A stretch of 64,000 bases of DNA, from assembly GCA_958450325.1 (NCBI GenBank), contig OY288243.1, positions 32,420,844 to 32,484,843 on the forward strand. Direction: 5' to 3'. This stretch comes from Agrostemma githago (taxonomy: Eukaryota > Streptophyta > Magnoliopsida > Caryophyllales > Caryophyllaceae). Below the pieces are notes generated by a model. The model had not been told where the DNA came from. It made no database searches and worked only from the letters and a program-made list of their open reading frames with translations. A program made the translations under genes and the position numbers. Below are positions 45,257 to 57,753 of the stretch, piece by piece; positions within the stretch are counted from its first letter, which is position 1; every line of letters starts with the position of its first letter.

Positions 45257-46566
45257 TGAAGGGTTCGAAACCCACTAATTAGACTCCTCTAATTAGTTAC
45301 TAAATTACTTGTTAATTTAGTATATAAAGATCTAGTTACATGCATGACATCAAATGACAAAAACTAGATATAAGAAGAGATTTCCTTACATAAACAATGA
45401 GGAAATATTGGGCACAATAAGAAAACTCCTTTTCTTATTGTTCTTGAGCTAATAATAGTATGGATGATCCTCCAAAACCTTGAATCTCCAATGTAGAAGA
45501 TCTCCTTTAAGTTGCACCAAGAATCAACCCAAATAATCACTAGTATTATTAACTAGATAATAGTAGTGATATAACAATACTAATATTATTAATCTATTAC
45601 TACTTTAGTAATGAAGATGAATACTAGTATTAGAGAGAGTTTTGGAGAGATGAGGTAAAAAACCAAAGCTAATGCATGCAAAATCAATTGGTGAGTTAAA
45701 AAGAGAACAAAGAGCCCCCTTTTTACTACCCCAAAACCGGCCACCCCACATGGGGAAGACTAAAATGCATTATTTTATTTGCATGCTTAAAGTCTAGTGT
45801 CTAGTGTCATTATTACTATTATTTATGCATGTAGTAAAAATAAGACCAACCACTATTGTCATTATTTTTACTAGTGTACCATACACATGTACATAAAATG
45901 GGTCCATCTTATTTTGTCATTTGTCATACAAATGCAATGTGTGACATGATCAATTATCTCTATAATTGATCACATCAAATAATATACTCTTAACTCTTTA
46001 AGTAGTACATTACTATTATATCTATATATAATAGGTCCCATAATAATAATAATAATCAATTAGCTAAATTTACAACTCCTTGTAAATATATTAACGGCTA
46101 ATTACCACTATCCATAAAAGCATACAAAACCTCAACTAATTTGGTAATTAACGTTTAAATACCAAATTAGGTCTTATTTAATCGTATTAAAATAAGACGT
46201 AAAATTTATTCAGTCAATTATCGTATAATAGACTAATAAACTTAATCGGACAGAGTTCCAAACTCTATCTCCAATAAATAACTCTCGTTACCATGCATAT
46301 ATCACTATATACGCAAGGAACTAATTAGCTGTATCAGATACAAATAATTAGTCTTCTATTTGGGTCTCATCCTATAGGTGTGACCAAAAGGGATCAGCTG
46401 ATCACCGCCGTCTTACGACAGTAACGTCTAACTCTAGTCAGCTGAGCGTTACCGATTTACGTTAATCAACTGACGTGGAGTATCAATGTACTAATTATCC
46501 CAAATATATTCCGCCCATGAGATTTAATATATCAATGCACTATTGTGGAGGACACTCGCTCCAACA
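45257..46566 (-). repeat. 3' LTR of copia element
   Basis: On the minus strand it starts TGTTGGAGCGAGTGTCC at 46566, right after the purine tract AAGTGGGAGAT, and ends GAACCCTTCA at 45257 (1310 bp). The start is secure from the PPT; the end is inferred from CA and the adjoining RepHel sequence. Confidence 0.78.
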
Positions 46567-47434
46567 ATCTCCCACTTGTCCGATACAAGTTGTGCATGTA
46601 GCCACTATATTGTGGAGTACTCCTACTCCATCAATGTCTCCCACTTGTCTACACAAGTTGTGTGCTACCGATTCTCTTGTCTCTTTGATGTCACATCCTC
46701 CCACTCATCACAAGGTGTCTTTCAGGTCGCACTTGTGATTTAAATATAATAAGAGTGGTTTTCTCGATCTGGAGAATAACTGTTTGACCGGAAAATCTAC
46801 CATAGATCTATTTCCGAGCGTGGCCACGCATTTCCAGTTACTTCTCCTCGAGTGGCCCAAGGACGTATGTACCCGACGTGGGTGGACAATTCCTGTTGAC
46901 CCAACTTATACTGTATAATGCAGATCACCATGACCCAGAAGATGCCCATCAGCCTCCTTTCACGGCACGACTTAGGACACCAACCTAAGTCAATCGGAAA
47001 CTGCACCGACTCAGATAAATGGTCGCCAGTCTAAAGAATCGACTCATAGGAATAAAATAGAAATCCCCGCCACGACCAGGCTTCAACTAATTTGATAAGG
47101 GACTCTATTGTGGTCACTGCCCGGCAGAGTGACAATCAGTCTGCCTATGTAAATGACCAGTCATCTCCATGACCCCATGGTCTTGAACTAACCATCGATC
47201 AACTTACAATCTTGTCACTCCGAGTCGTCACCTCATTAAGTGACAAGGGGCAAAAATACTATGTTCAAACGTTCACTTGAATAGGGTTCAAGATTGTCTC
47301 ACAATCCATTCGAATGAACAAAGTATGGGTTTAGTCAAACTAAACAAAAAGTTCATATTGAAACTCGAACAATGAATGCTATTATCATAAATGTAAAAAT
47401 TGCTACAATATCCAATTATTACATCTTAGATAAC
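46567..47434 (-). other. Copia 3' untranslated region with polypurine tract
   Basis: The purine tract CAAGTGGGAGAT (minus strand, 46578-46567) abuts the LTR. The rest has no gene. Two further CAAGTGGGAG-like motifs lie at about 46630-46645 and 46690-46720 in the same orientation. Confidence 0.65.
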
Positions 47435-50400
47435 TTAAGGAAAATCCGGGACTTTTCTCAATCCCATTGCAACAACATGACCATCATGTTTAGCCTTTGA
47501 AAGAGGCTTGGTTAAAGGATCAGCGATATTATCGTCTGTCCCAACCTTACATATATCGATTTCCTTCCTTTCCTCGAGATCTCTTATCACGTGGTATTTC
47601 CTAAGTACATGTCTAGACTTATTGCTAGACTTGGGCTCTTTTGCTTGAAAAATGGCCCCGCTGTTATCACAATATATGGTGATAGGATCTTCGACGGAGT
47701 GGACTACTCCTAGTCCTTCCAAAAACTGACGAATCCAAACAGCTTCCTTTGCAGCTTCCGAAGCCGCGACGTACTCAGCTTCTGTTGTAGAATCCGCGGT
47801 GACACTTTGCTTGGAGCTCTTCCAACTAATGGCTCCTCCATTCAACATATAAACATAGCCGGATTGGGATTTCAAATCATCCCGATCGGTTTGGAAACTG
47901 GCATCCGTGTAACCTCTTACACATAATTCAGTATCCCCTCCAAACACTAAGAACGAATCCTTGGTCCTTCGCAAGTACTTAAGGATGTTCTTCACGGCTG
48001 TCCAGTGACTTTCACCTGGATTGGCTTGATAACGACTCGTCATGCTCAAAGCATACGAAACATCGGGACGAGTGCACGTCATGGCATACATGATTGATCC
48101 AACCGCGGAAGCATATGGGATCAACTTCATGCGTTCAATTTCTTCGGGTGTGGTAGGACACTGTGACTTGCACAAAATGGTACCTTGACTCATGGGAAGA
48201 AAGCCTCTCTTAGAGTCTTTCATTTTGAATCGATCAAGAATCTTATCTATATAAGCTTCTTGACTTAATACCAACGTCCTTTTGGATCTATCTCTATGGA
48301 TCCGAATACTCAAAATACATTGTGCATTTCCCAAATCTTTCATTTGGAAGTGCTTTCCTAGCCACTCCTTTACGGAAGCAAGCATCAGAACGTCATTCCC
48401 GATAAGAAGTATGTCATCCACATACAAGACAAGAAAGGTTACCTTACTCCCACTAAACTTCATGTACAAACAAGGTTCCTCGACACTTCGAGCAAAACCA
48501 TATTGTTTGATAACATGATCAAAGCGATGATTCCAACTTCTGGACGCTTGCTTAAGACCATAAATGGATCTTTTAAGCTTGCATACCTTCCTAGGATTAG
48601 ATGTATCTACAAAACCTTCTGGTTGTGTCATATACACTTCCTCTTCTAGAATCCCATTCAAGAAGGCGGTTTTGACATCCATTTGCCAAATCTCATAATC
48701 ATGAAATGCGGCAATTGCTAGGATAATCCTTATGGAGCGAAGCATTGCGACTGGAGCAAAGGTTTCGTCATAGTGAAGACCATGAACTTGAGTAAAACCC
48801 TTTGCCACCAATCTAGCTTTGTAGACATCTCTATGTCCATCTATGTCATTCTTGATCTTAAAGATCCATTTACACTGAAGAGGTCTCACCTTTTCAGGTA
48901 AATCAACCAAATCCCACACTTGGTTTTCGTGCATAGAATTCATTTCGGATCGCATGGCTTGAAGCCATTGCATGGAATCACGACTAGATATGGCCGCCTT
49001 GTAGGTGTTAGGCTCGTCACTTTCGCAAAGCAACATGTCTAACGCATCTTCCTCGACAATACCAAGGTATCGATCAGGAGGATGACTAATCCTCGTGGAT
49101 TTCCTAGGTTCAAAGGGAACAACAACCGTGTCCGAGGAGGAGGGAACGCTTTCCTCCACTTCATTTTCGGTTTGTGGCTCTTGGACTTCATCAAGTTCAA
49201 ATTTTCTCCCACTCTGTCTTCTAGAAATGAAGTCATTCTCTAGAAAGACAGCGTCACGTGCCACAAACACTTTGTTTTCGTGACGATTGTAGAAGTAATA
49301 GCCTTGTGTTTCCTTTGGATACCCTACAAATAGACATTTGTCGGATCTTGGTGCGAGTTTGTTGTCAGACTTGTTCTGAACATATGCCTCACAACCCCAG
49401 ATTCTCATGAACGACAAATAAGGAACCCTTCCCTTCCATATCTCATATGGTGTCTTATTGGCTGCTTTAGTCGGGCTTCGATTTAGTGAAAATATTGCGG
49501 ACAAAATGGCAAAACCCCAAAATGAATCAGGAAGCTCAGTGAGACTCATCATGGACCGAACCATATCTAATAAAGTTCGGTTTCTCCTTTCGGCCACACC
49601 ATTCAACTGTGGTGTGCCAGGAGGAGTCCATTGTGATACTATGCCACAATCTTTTAGGTGTGAATCAAATTCATTATTTAGGTATTCACCGCCACGATCG
49701 GATCGTAGTACTTTAATCTTTTTATCCAATTGGTTCTCTACTTCACTTTGAAACTCTTTGAACTTTTCAAAAGCATCGCTCTTATGCCTCATTAAGTAGA
49801 CATACCCATATCTACTTAAGTCGTCGGTAAAAGTGATGAAGTAGTTGTAACCACCCCTAGCGGTGATAGTCATTGGGCCACACACATCGGTATGTATAAG
49901 GCCCAATACCTCACTTGCTCGTGTTCCTTTACTTGAGAAAGGAGCACGAGTCATCTTGCCTAATATGCAAGACTCGCATACACCATAAGATTCGTAATCA
50001 AATGGTTTGAGAAGTTTCGTTGAAACAAGTCTCTTTATGCGTCGTTCGTTTATGTGTCCTAAACGACAATGCCAAAGGTAGGATTGACTAGGTTCACCCG
50101 TTTTGAGCTTCTTGTTTTCTACATGATATACATCATTAACATTATCTAGAACATAAATACCTCCGATAGACGTAGCTTTACCATAAACCATGTCATTAAA
50201 TGAAAAAGTACAACAATTGTCCTTAATCATAAAGGAAAAACCTTCCATATCAAGTACGGAAATGGAGATAATGTTCTTAGTTAAAGTTGGTACGAAATAA
50301 CAATTATTCAAATACAACTCTAAACCACTAGCTAGAGTGAGTACATAAGTGCCTACGGATATAGCGGCTACTCTAGCTCCATTTCCCATGCGTAGGTCTA

Positions 50401-51445
50401 CATCACCCTTGGCTAGTGCTCGCACGTCCCTCATGCCCTGTAAATGATTACAAAGATGAGAACCACATCCGGTATCTAATACCCAAGTGGAAGTGCAAGT
50501 ATAGTTAATGTCTATCATATAGAGGGAAGTGAGGACAATACCTGACGGAGTCTCACTCTCGTCTTTCTTGTTCTTCAATTCCTTCAAATATTTGGGACAA
50601 TTGCGCTTCCAATGTCCCTTGCCATTACAATGATAGCAATCGGCGTCGGCATGTTTGTTAACCTTAGCCTTAGGTTTGCTATTCTCAATAGCTTTCCCTT
50701 TGTTCTTGTCTTTTCCATGTCTCTTGAATTTGGTCTTACCCTTGTTTTTACCCTTTTGAACCCCAAGGTTGAGATTCTTCATTTTCATGGAGAGCATGTC
50801 TCTCTTCTCACTCCCACTAGCCTCCATGTCCCTCTCCGCTTGGTTGAGGAGTGCATGAAGCTCTTGGAAACTCTTGTCCATGCCATGCATGTTGTAGTTC
50901 ACCCTAATTTGGGAGAACTTGGAGGGGAGTGAGTGAAGAATGCGACCAATCGCAAGCTTCTTGGGAATGCTACACCCTAGACGCTCTAGTGTGTCAATAT
51001 GCTCAATCATCTTGAGCACATGAGGACCCACTTTTTGGCCCTTTTCTAGCTTACCCTCGAAGAATTTCATCATAGCCTCATATTGACGGATATCGGGTGA
51101 TTGGGAAAAAGCCGTCGTAACCCTTGAGAATATCTCATATGCATTAAGGGTAATGTATTGAAGCTTGAGTTTTGGAGACATTGACCATATCAAGACATTC
51201 TTGATATCGTTGGATATCTTCAAATACTCCTCATAAGCGGTCCTTTGTGCCGGGGCGGCTCGAGGACCGGGTTCGTTGGGTGGTGGTTCGTTCAAGTAAC
51301 GAAGGACGTTGTCGGACAACGCCGCACCTTTAATGGTAGACTCCCATTCGATGAAATTACTTCCATCGTCTTTCAAGATACATTTGTCCATAACGGACCT
51401 AAGCCAAGAATCCTTTCCGAGTTGAATGGTTGCATTAGTAGCCAT
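47435..51445 (-). CDS. Copia Gag-Pol polyprotein, intact
   Basis: A single 1336-codon frame, the usual length for Ty1/copia. Gag occupies about residues 1-260. The zinc knuckle CYHCNGKGHWKRNC follows near 275. Protease has WVLDTGCGSHL near 322. Integrase has HCRLGH...CESCILGK and HTDVCGPM, DRGGEYL, NGVAERRNRT. RT has KARLVAKGFTQ, QMDVKTAFLNG and catalytic LYVDDILLIGND. RNase H has GYTDASF, STTEAEYVA, DNSGAI and a tail ending KVPDFP. The gene order PR-INT-RT-RH defines copia. No stop or frameshift is present. With the 5' LTR gone the copy has lost its promoter and cannot be replicated as such. Clade not assigned. Confidence 0.95.
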   Translation of the reverse strand: MATNATIQLGKDSWLRSVMDKCILKDDGSNFIEWESTIKGAALSDNVLRYLNEPPPNEPGPRAAPAQRTAYEEYLKISNDIKNVLIWSMSPKLKLQYITLNAYEIFSRVTTAFSQSPDIRQYEAMMKFFEGKLEKGQKVGPHVLKMIEHIDTLERLGCSIPKKLAIGRILHSLPSKFSQIRVNYNMHGMDKSFQELHALLNQAERDMEASGSEKRDMLSMKMKNLNLGVQKGKNKGKTKFKRHGKDKNKGKAIENSKPKAKVNKHADADCYHCNGKGHWKRNCPKYLKELKNKKDESETPSGIVLTSLYMIDINYTCTSTWVLDTGCGSHLCNHLQGMRDVRALAKGDVDLRMGNGARVAAISVGTYVLTLASGLELYLNNCYFVPTLTKNIISISVLDMEGFSFMIKDNCCTFSFNDMVYGKATSIGGIYVLDNVNDVYHVENKKLKTGEPSQSYLWHCRLGHINERRIKRLVSTKLLKPFDYESYGVCESCILGKMTRAPFSSKGTRASEVLGLIHTDVCGPMTITARGGYNYFITFTDDLSRYGYVYLMRHKSDAFEKFKEFQSEVENQLDKKIKVLRSDRGGEYLNNEFDSHLKDCGIVSQWTPPGTPQLNGVAERRNRTLLDMVRSMMSLTELPDSFWGFAILSAIFSLNRSPTKAANKTPYEIWKGRVPYLSFMRIWGCEAYVQNKSDNKLAPRSDKCLFVGYPKETQGYYFYNRHENKVFVARDAVFLENDFISRRQSGRKFELDEVQEPQTENEVEESVPSSSDTVVVPFEPRKSTRISHPPDRYLGIVEEDALDMLLCESDEPNTYKAAISSRDSMQWLQAMRSEMNSMHENQVWDLVDLPEKVRPLQCKWIFKIKNDIDGHRDVYKARLVAKGFTQVHGLHYDETFAPVAMLRSIRIILAIAAFHDYEIWQMDVKTAFLNGILEEEVYMTQPEGFVDTSNPRKVCKLKRSIYGLKQASRSWNHRFDHVIKQYGFARSVEEPCLYMKFSGSKVTFLVLYVDDILLIGNDVLMLASVKEWLGKHFQMKDLGNAQCILSIRIHRDRSKRTLVLSQEAYIDKILDRFKMKDSKRGFLPMSQGTILCKSQCPTTPEEIERMKLIPYASAVGSIMYAMTCTRPDVSYALSMTSRYQANPGESHWTAVKNILKYLRRTKDSFLVFGGDTELCVRGYTDASFQTDRDDLKSQSGYVYMLNGGAISWKSSKQSVTADSTTEAEYVAASEAAKEAVWIRQFLEGLGVVHSVEDPITIYCDNSGAIFQAKEPKSSNKSRHVLRKYHVIRDLEERKEIDICKVGTDDNIADPLTKPLSKAKHDGHVVAMGLRKVPDFP

Positions 51446-52259
51446 AGCGAATTATAAACACTACAACAAAGTTTAGGAAATATTAACATTCATTGTTATA
51501 TAATTTACTTGTAAAACAATTTTAACAAGTCACTCATATAATGACCTCTCACGAAATTATATAAGCGATTCCAAGATCCGTATCTAGATAAGAACTAACA
51601 TCGCATGCAATTCTTATGTAAAAACGGTAAGTCATTACTTGACTAATTCTACCCTAGAACTCTCGGTCGACGGATTTCAACCAAATCCATCTCCTAGTCC
51701 CGAAATAACTTTTATTTCGTTGAGTCCAACCCAATCTTGGCATGTGATCTTATCACCCTATTTACCCTAGGTAAAAAGGGTCCACGTTGTGGTTGCCCTA
51801 ATGAACAAGGGGTTCATAGGTGCTTTAATTGGTAAGGCTAAATCTCAATTCTTTCGATGCATGTGAGAGGTCTTGTCAATATTAGGTTACTAATCACTTA
51901 TAAGTGAACTAAGTTGGTGATTACGTAAATTGGTGAATTGACAATCGATGAATAAAATGCATGATTGGCGATTTTGGCATGAGCGAAAATAAAGCAAGCA
52001 TCAAACAAATAAATCCTAGTATGGCCATCTAGCTAATCTAATTAACTAGACTATTACAAAATCGGAAACCAACTCCTTGGTCCCTGGCCTCTTCAATGGA
52101 ACACCACCAAAAGGCACCGTCTAATAATTATGGCACCAAATATGGCACCCGGTGGACACTATATTCTGTGGCGTTCTGATTTCAGTTACGCATGACTCAC
52201 GTATAACATCAACTACACGGCCAATCGAGGCTGACAGATTTAACGCATAAACGTATACA

Positions 52260-53347
52260 TTAGTTAATGATGCATTTAATAAAATAGAAAACTAAAGAGC
52301 AAATAATGACTTTTACAATTGAGTTAGGAAGGTTACCCCCCGTAAGTTCAGAAAAAGGAGAAGAGGAAATTGTCTCCGGCGACGTCTGTAGTAAGTTTCG
52401 ATCCCTCCGCTCCCTGAATTTGACGACATGTTTACGACGCGCAAGTTTCGTACGCCACTCACGATAAGGATCTTTGTCAGTGTACATGGCATCCTGATAT
52501 GCATTATGGCCCTCCCTCCTGTCAGCCAAAATATGTTTCAAATCCCTTCGTGCTTGCTGTGCTGTGAGATATTTAATGAGGTACTTCTCAAGACCAATTG
52601 TTGCGCAGTTCAATATTCCACGTTTCATGAATGGACAATGCAGATGGAAAGAAAGGATATACAGGAAAACGCATGAACAACGAATACTTATCAGTGAAAA
52701 GGAATACCATCTTCATAAAGATCTTTATCCCGATCAAATGTTTCAAGCTCATCTGTTGGAGCTGTGGTGGGCGACGAACCTAAATATGAATTTGGAGAAT
52801 GAAACTAACTTTAATTGTAGGGCACGGTTAGGATACATTTAGTGGATAATTGCATTAAGAGAACATAATGTCGGAGCATTGTACCTGAGGCGTCATTTCC
52901 GGGTGCGGTTGTTTGGTCTGGAAACTCTGCTAACATACACTTACCTGGCAGCGATGTTGAAGGTCTACATTCAAGGTTTAAAGACCTGCAACCATGATTC
53001 GAAGGTGTGCTTTGATCAAAACTAAGATTGCACCTGGGTGTTCCTGAGTCATGACCGGTTGCAGGACTGCTGACTGTGTTTGTAACATTCTTTAAAGGAG
53101 ACCTCCGATCAAACAATTGTTAACGAAATTAAAAAAATCGTTAACAGAATTATGAAATGGTGGTTAACAGGTAGAAAACAAACTGTAGAGATAGTTGAAA
53201 CCTTCCGTCAATGTGCTTACCATTCCTAAGTGCCTTCCTCCGTGTTGAGTTACTCTCAATGCCTGCATTTTCGGAGACGTTAGTAGACTTTCGCTTCAAA
53301 GTAGCCGACTTAACTTTATCTGCATTTAGACTCATATCACCATCCAT
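52260..53347 (-). pseudogene. RepHel N-terminal remnants
   Basis: Three minus-strand open blocks lie where the RepHel N-terminus is expected. They are 53347-53221 (MDGDMSLNADKVKSATLKRK, ends at a GTAAGC donor), about 53105-52940 (SPLKNVTNTVSSPATGHDS) and about 52630-52330, basic with YREWRTKLARRKHVVKFRER. Helitron proteins begin with such low-complexity, Arg-rich segments. Exon joints were not resolved. The expected following parts (zinc-finger region and Helitron_like_N domain, several hundred residues) are absent, since the next sequence is copia. Assignment rests mainly on position. Confidence 0.4.
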
Positions 53348-54669
53348 GGTTCTTACTTTACTTGCTTCTACTGTGGAAGAAAAAAGAAACACAACAGTTT
53401 TATACAACAATACATAATTGGAAGTTGTGGAACAAATTTAATTGTTCAGGAAAATGAGATTCTGAAGTCGAGGGGTCATGGATTCAATTGAAATCATGGC
53501 AAGTTAATGCAACTCATCGTAAATGTTAATGAAGATAAAGATAGGGAACTCGAAGTGTTAGAAGAGAATTTCACGCAGCTGTAAAACAGTAGTGAGAGTA
53601 TAATTTGGAGAGGCAAAATTTAACGAAGAAGATCTGTGAGCCGGGAAGCAACATGTAATATAGACATGATTATCAAAGATGATGAAGAGAAATTGTACTA
53701 AGTCAAAATATGAGAGGGCAAGTTACTCTTAATGTCCAAGGTTAGTACAAATAATTGTAAATGGGGCATTATAATGCGCATGATTTACGGAAAATATTTA
53801 AAATTGTAACTTGGGGATTACGAAGCTGGAGTACAGAAACTGGAAAATTGTAGCGTAGTAAACATTGTAGTATAGGATACTCACATAATGGAGTAAAAAA
53901 AATCAACGTTGTACCTTGGAACAACGCTAACGTATTGCGTTCATTTATCTGCGACCATTGAAGTGAAGAACTTGACTAAATTTCCATTTTGAGTTCAATT
54001 ATTGTACGTATGTTCATTTCAATTAACTTAAGCTCCTTTCTGCTTACATTTTCATAACGTTCTCCATAAGATGACCATACGATGACAAAGTTGTAAAGTG
54101 GAGACAAAATGATGCACACGGAATGACGATAGAAAGGTATATAAAGTTTAGAATAAGGCTACTTTACACAAATGTTTAAATCAAAAGCACTGAAATGTTT
54201 ACATATATGAACTTAGGTGTTAAAATATCGTTTAAGTACAATACATAGTAAACAGGAAGGTGATGAAAATATGATACAAAATAAATCATCCTCGAATAAA
54301 ACTGTATCAATTCAGCGACAATGTTGTGTGTTAGTCGACACTGATGAGGATATGGGTGAGCCTGGTGAAGAGCAAAGCCGGAATATGCTAATCAACCTGT
54401 AACCTGCAATAGCAATCAGACGACGAAACATGCTAGGGGTATAACAGTAAAAACCTCTACCATAGAGGTTCAAATCATCGGGTGAACAAAAACCAAACAT
54501 GTATAGTCCTCATCAAGATAATTTGGCAGATAATAATGTCTTATCTGGCAAATAATATCACCACAGTGAAATGGTGAAGAGCACTTAAGCGTCTAAAGAC
54601 AAATTGAAAAAGTTTTTAGAGAAGAGACTACGGTTAACAGTTTTCCAGGACAAACGAAAAACACATCAA
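53348..54669. other. Spacer between RPA-like gene and RepHel remnants
   Basis: About 1.3 kb of AT-rich sequence. I see no supported gene; it should contain the RepHel promoter and the 3' end of the RPA-like transcript. Confidence 0.45.
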
Positions 54670-57294
54670 TCAAAATATTTTTTCCTTCTTTATAGACAGG
54701 ATCTGCTTAGTAGCAGATGCAGCGTCTTCTGCAAGGGCATCTAGATCATAAGACTGCAATTCGACCACAGCTCCATTCCTCTTCAAAGGTGTGATCCTAG
54801 ATGACGTTGAGGCGGTCTCACAATCGATGACCTGATTGCAAACAGAGTACAAATGCGATTAGATGAGGTGTAAACAACCCGTAAGATTTGTGTTGTAGTA
54901 ACAAAGTTAAATGTATTTAAAAAATATATATGCAGAAAATACCGGTTCAGTAGGTGTTGTGTCAACGTCTTTAGAACCACTAAATTCAATTTCAGGAACA
55001 TCTTCAAAGCTCTGACTGCCTGAAGTGGTCGACTTACGCCGGAGATCCTTTGTCATCGAAGTATATGTGTCCATCTCAACCTACATTATAATTCCCGTCA
55101 GAAGGTTGCGTTCAACTGAGGCATTCAAAAGACCATATATACTACTTGAAATGTTAATGTAGGCCAGTGTGTGAATACCTTGAGGGCTTGGTCGTATGTC
55201 ATGTGCCACTTGTGGATCTTGTCAACGTCGTCGGACATCCACGACACAGTGTATGACTTGGAAAAATTTTTGACATTGAAGTTGTCATCTATTTTTATCT
55301 TGAACAGATAACGTTGATCAAGGAAAATGGAGAGCTCTTCAGGCATGGAATGACCCTGTCCATCCTAAGAGTAACACTCTGGTGAAAATTAGAGTGAAGA
55401 ACTTGACCTAGAAGAAAGAAATAAAAATGAGGGGGCATCATCTAGCAGATGGTACGTACCTTTTCCATCTTAGCAATAAGTTCAATAGCCGTGGTATCAA
55501 GGAACTGCTCCACTTGATTATCAAAGACAACAAAATTACACTTTGTGTCGGTGAAATCTTGGACGACAAACTTCAACTGAAATCTGTGACAAATACTAAA
55601 ATATTTAGAAATAGGAAAAGTTAAATTGCGGGGGGATAAATGATACATATAGCGAATGTGCAAGTATTAGAATTACTTCGAATTGCAGGTCATGTATCCA
55701 TTTTTGCTTCCATCACACCCCGTGTTCTTGCAAACCCACCTACCCTTGTCGTTCTTCACTGTTTTCGTCCTGCAAGACCTGCAACTGCGGTAGTACCAAC
55801 CCGCAGATGAATCTATGTCGACAATCGTTGCGACAGTGTAGAACGACCCAGCCTGGTTGTTAAGAAGTAAACACCGTAAAAAAATGGAAAGTTAGAAAAA
55901 CAGCATGTCATAGCGACCCGTTTCAAAGCTTGGGATCCTACCTTCTCATTTTCAACAATATGTGAAATTGATAAAACACCGTCAACGGGCAAGTTGAAAC
56001 TCTCTTCTTCACCACCTTCCTCGATTATTTGGAGAGAGTTGCTAGGGGCTTGGGATGATAGACTGAAAAGAAAGAAAACTGTTATCACAATAAAGGTGCA
56101 AGATTTCAGAGTGTACAGTACAAATGAAAATGCAATCCTAAACTTCTCCTGAAAAGCCTCGACTTCGGGCATTGCTGGATTGATCTCAAAAGTTGTGGCG
56201 TTGAACGTGGTTTGCACAATCCAGGTATCTATCAAACGAACAACCAAGATAATATATATCAAATTAACTAACTACTCGCGTTAGAGGGGAGTAGATGACT
56301 TCAATAATGCAGAAGTAGCTTACTGTCAAACAGCCTCGTCTCAAGACCTCTGAGAACAACAACTTTAGACTGTTGCGGAGACGGAAGAACTTGCAAAACC
56401 TCCGGAAGTTCGGTGGCATGAGGAGCCCATAGTGTACATTGAAGAACAACACCCCTGAAGTCAACCAAGAAAACAATAAGCGGTTGATGGGTCAAAGAAT
56501 GAAAACTAAGTTACTTAATTACGAATTCAATAAGGGTACATACTCAATATCTTCAAGCTTAATTTTTCTGCACTTGTAAGCCCTCTTCGTTTCCTGCATT
56601 GGACCAATTTCGTACACCTTGCCAACAATATCTGCAAAACCAATCAACCATTACAAAACATGAAAAAGCTCAGAATTATTTTCAAACTGGACATTGTGTA
56701 AGTAAATGCAACCAAGAGGTAACATAATGGAGACCTATGTACTGATTCATTGGTACTTTGCCATTGACGATGTCTTCAAACCTCGCAAAGCGGTATATGT
56801 TGAAAGGAATTGATGAACATTTGGGCAAATGAGTAACCCTTGTCGAGAATTCAACTTGAAGCCTGCAGGCATGGGAGGTGGCCCGCTCCGATCCAGTGTT
56901 CGACGTCACGGTGAGACTACGAATGTTATAAGCCTCCTTCACTATGAATTTGTCAATGAACTTGCTAATCAAGGATTTCTTTATAGTAGCTTGGACTAAA
57001 TCATCATGATATATAAAAAAAAGCTAAAATATCAACAAAATAAAAAGCAAATGTAATACATCATAACCACTGTCTACAGCTATACATCAATACTACTTGG
57101 GAAACAACCTTCTCGTCAATAAGCAGCAACTCAATTGAGTCGGTGACGGATTTGTCATTAAAATTTAGTCTATTCCATCGATTGATCACCCTGACATTTA
57201 GATCCTTCACTCGCACACCCTCACATAATGTTGAAATGGAGTCACGACGACAAACAAACATGGTGGCTAAAGCGGGGAAAGATAACAGTAGCAA
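54670..57294 (-). CDS. RPA70-like single-strand DNA-binding protein of the Helitron, multi-exon
   Basis: Exon blocks read along the minus strand spell a plant RPA1-like protein. Block 1, ending near 57105: VKDLNVRVINRW, SIELLLIDEK. About 56992-56740: ATIKKSLISKF, VEFSTRVTHLP, FARFEDIVNGK. About 56633-56540: DIVGKVYEIGPMQETKRAY. About 56460-56320: VLQCTLWAPHATEL. About 56225-55940: IVQTTFNATTFEINP. About 55853-55678: YTVATIVDID and the zinc finger CRSCRTKTVK...WVCKNTGC. About 55580-55455: FVVQDFTDTKC. About 55375-55185: YLFKIKIDDNF. Then an acidic tail ending KKEKIF. OB folds A to C and the zinc ribbon are all present. RPA-like genes are a known companion of plant RepHel and could protect displaced DNA during rolling-circle transfer. 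Start may be 57294 or the in-frame ATG at 57261. Splice sites are mostly inferred. Confidence 0.82.
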
Positions 57295-57753
57295 TAGTAA
57301 TAGAGCAGAGGAGTTCAGAAAAGATGTAATGGCTGATATGGAACTACACTTACCGGTTTGAATAGATATATATTACCTCTGGCGGAAGTAATTTAAAGGG
57401 CTTGTGGAGACGATGGGACGGGTTTAAATGGCATCACAACTTCCAGCGAGGATTCATTGAAGAAGATGAAGATTTCCGAGGGGGGGTGAATGGATGATTC
57501 ATTTTCGAGGAGATGAATGATGGATGCGTTTTCGAGGAGGATGAGTAGAATGGATGATTGACGGAGATGAAGTGTATTTGATCAGGTTTCGAGAAGTGTT
57601 TGATCAATTGATTGATCAATAAATGAGGAATTGGGAAGACGAAGAGACGCGCTGTTGAGGATCAATTAAGGGGGGACTGTGAAAGGTAGTATATTTTTTT
57701 TGTACTATTTTCTCACAATCAGCAAAGTGGCCCAGTGGTGTGAGCCTCACATT

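Larger units (their letters stand above)
45257..52150 (-). mobile_element. Ty1/copia retrotransposon lacking its 5' LTR
   Basis: Minus orientation: 3' LTR at 45257-46566, PPT and 3' untranslated region to 47434, an intact gag-pol ORF, then about 700 bp of 5' untranslated sequence ending near 52150. No second LTR or primer site is visible beyond it, and the right end is approximate. The left end lies 12 bp from the RepHel exon acceptor, so it inserted in an intron of RepHel. Because the N-terminal Rep coding sequence is also missing at the right end, one deletion probably removed the 5' LTR and adjacent exons. Confidence 0.8.

Noticed and set aside
52754..52775. TGTTGGAGC as start of the missing copia 5' LTR
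   Set aside because: It is on the wrong strand for the element and the following sequence does not match the LTR.
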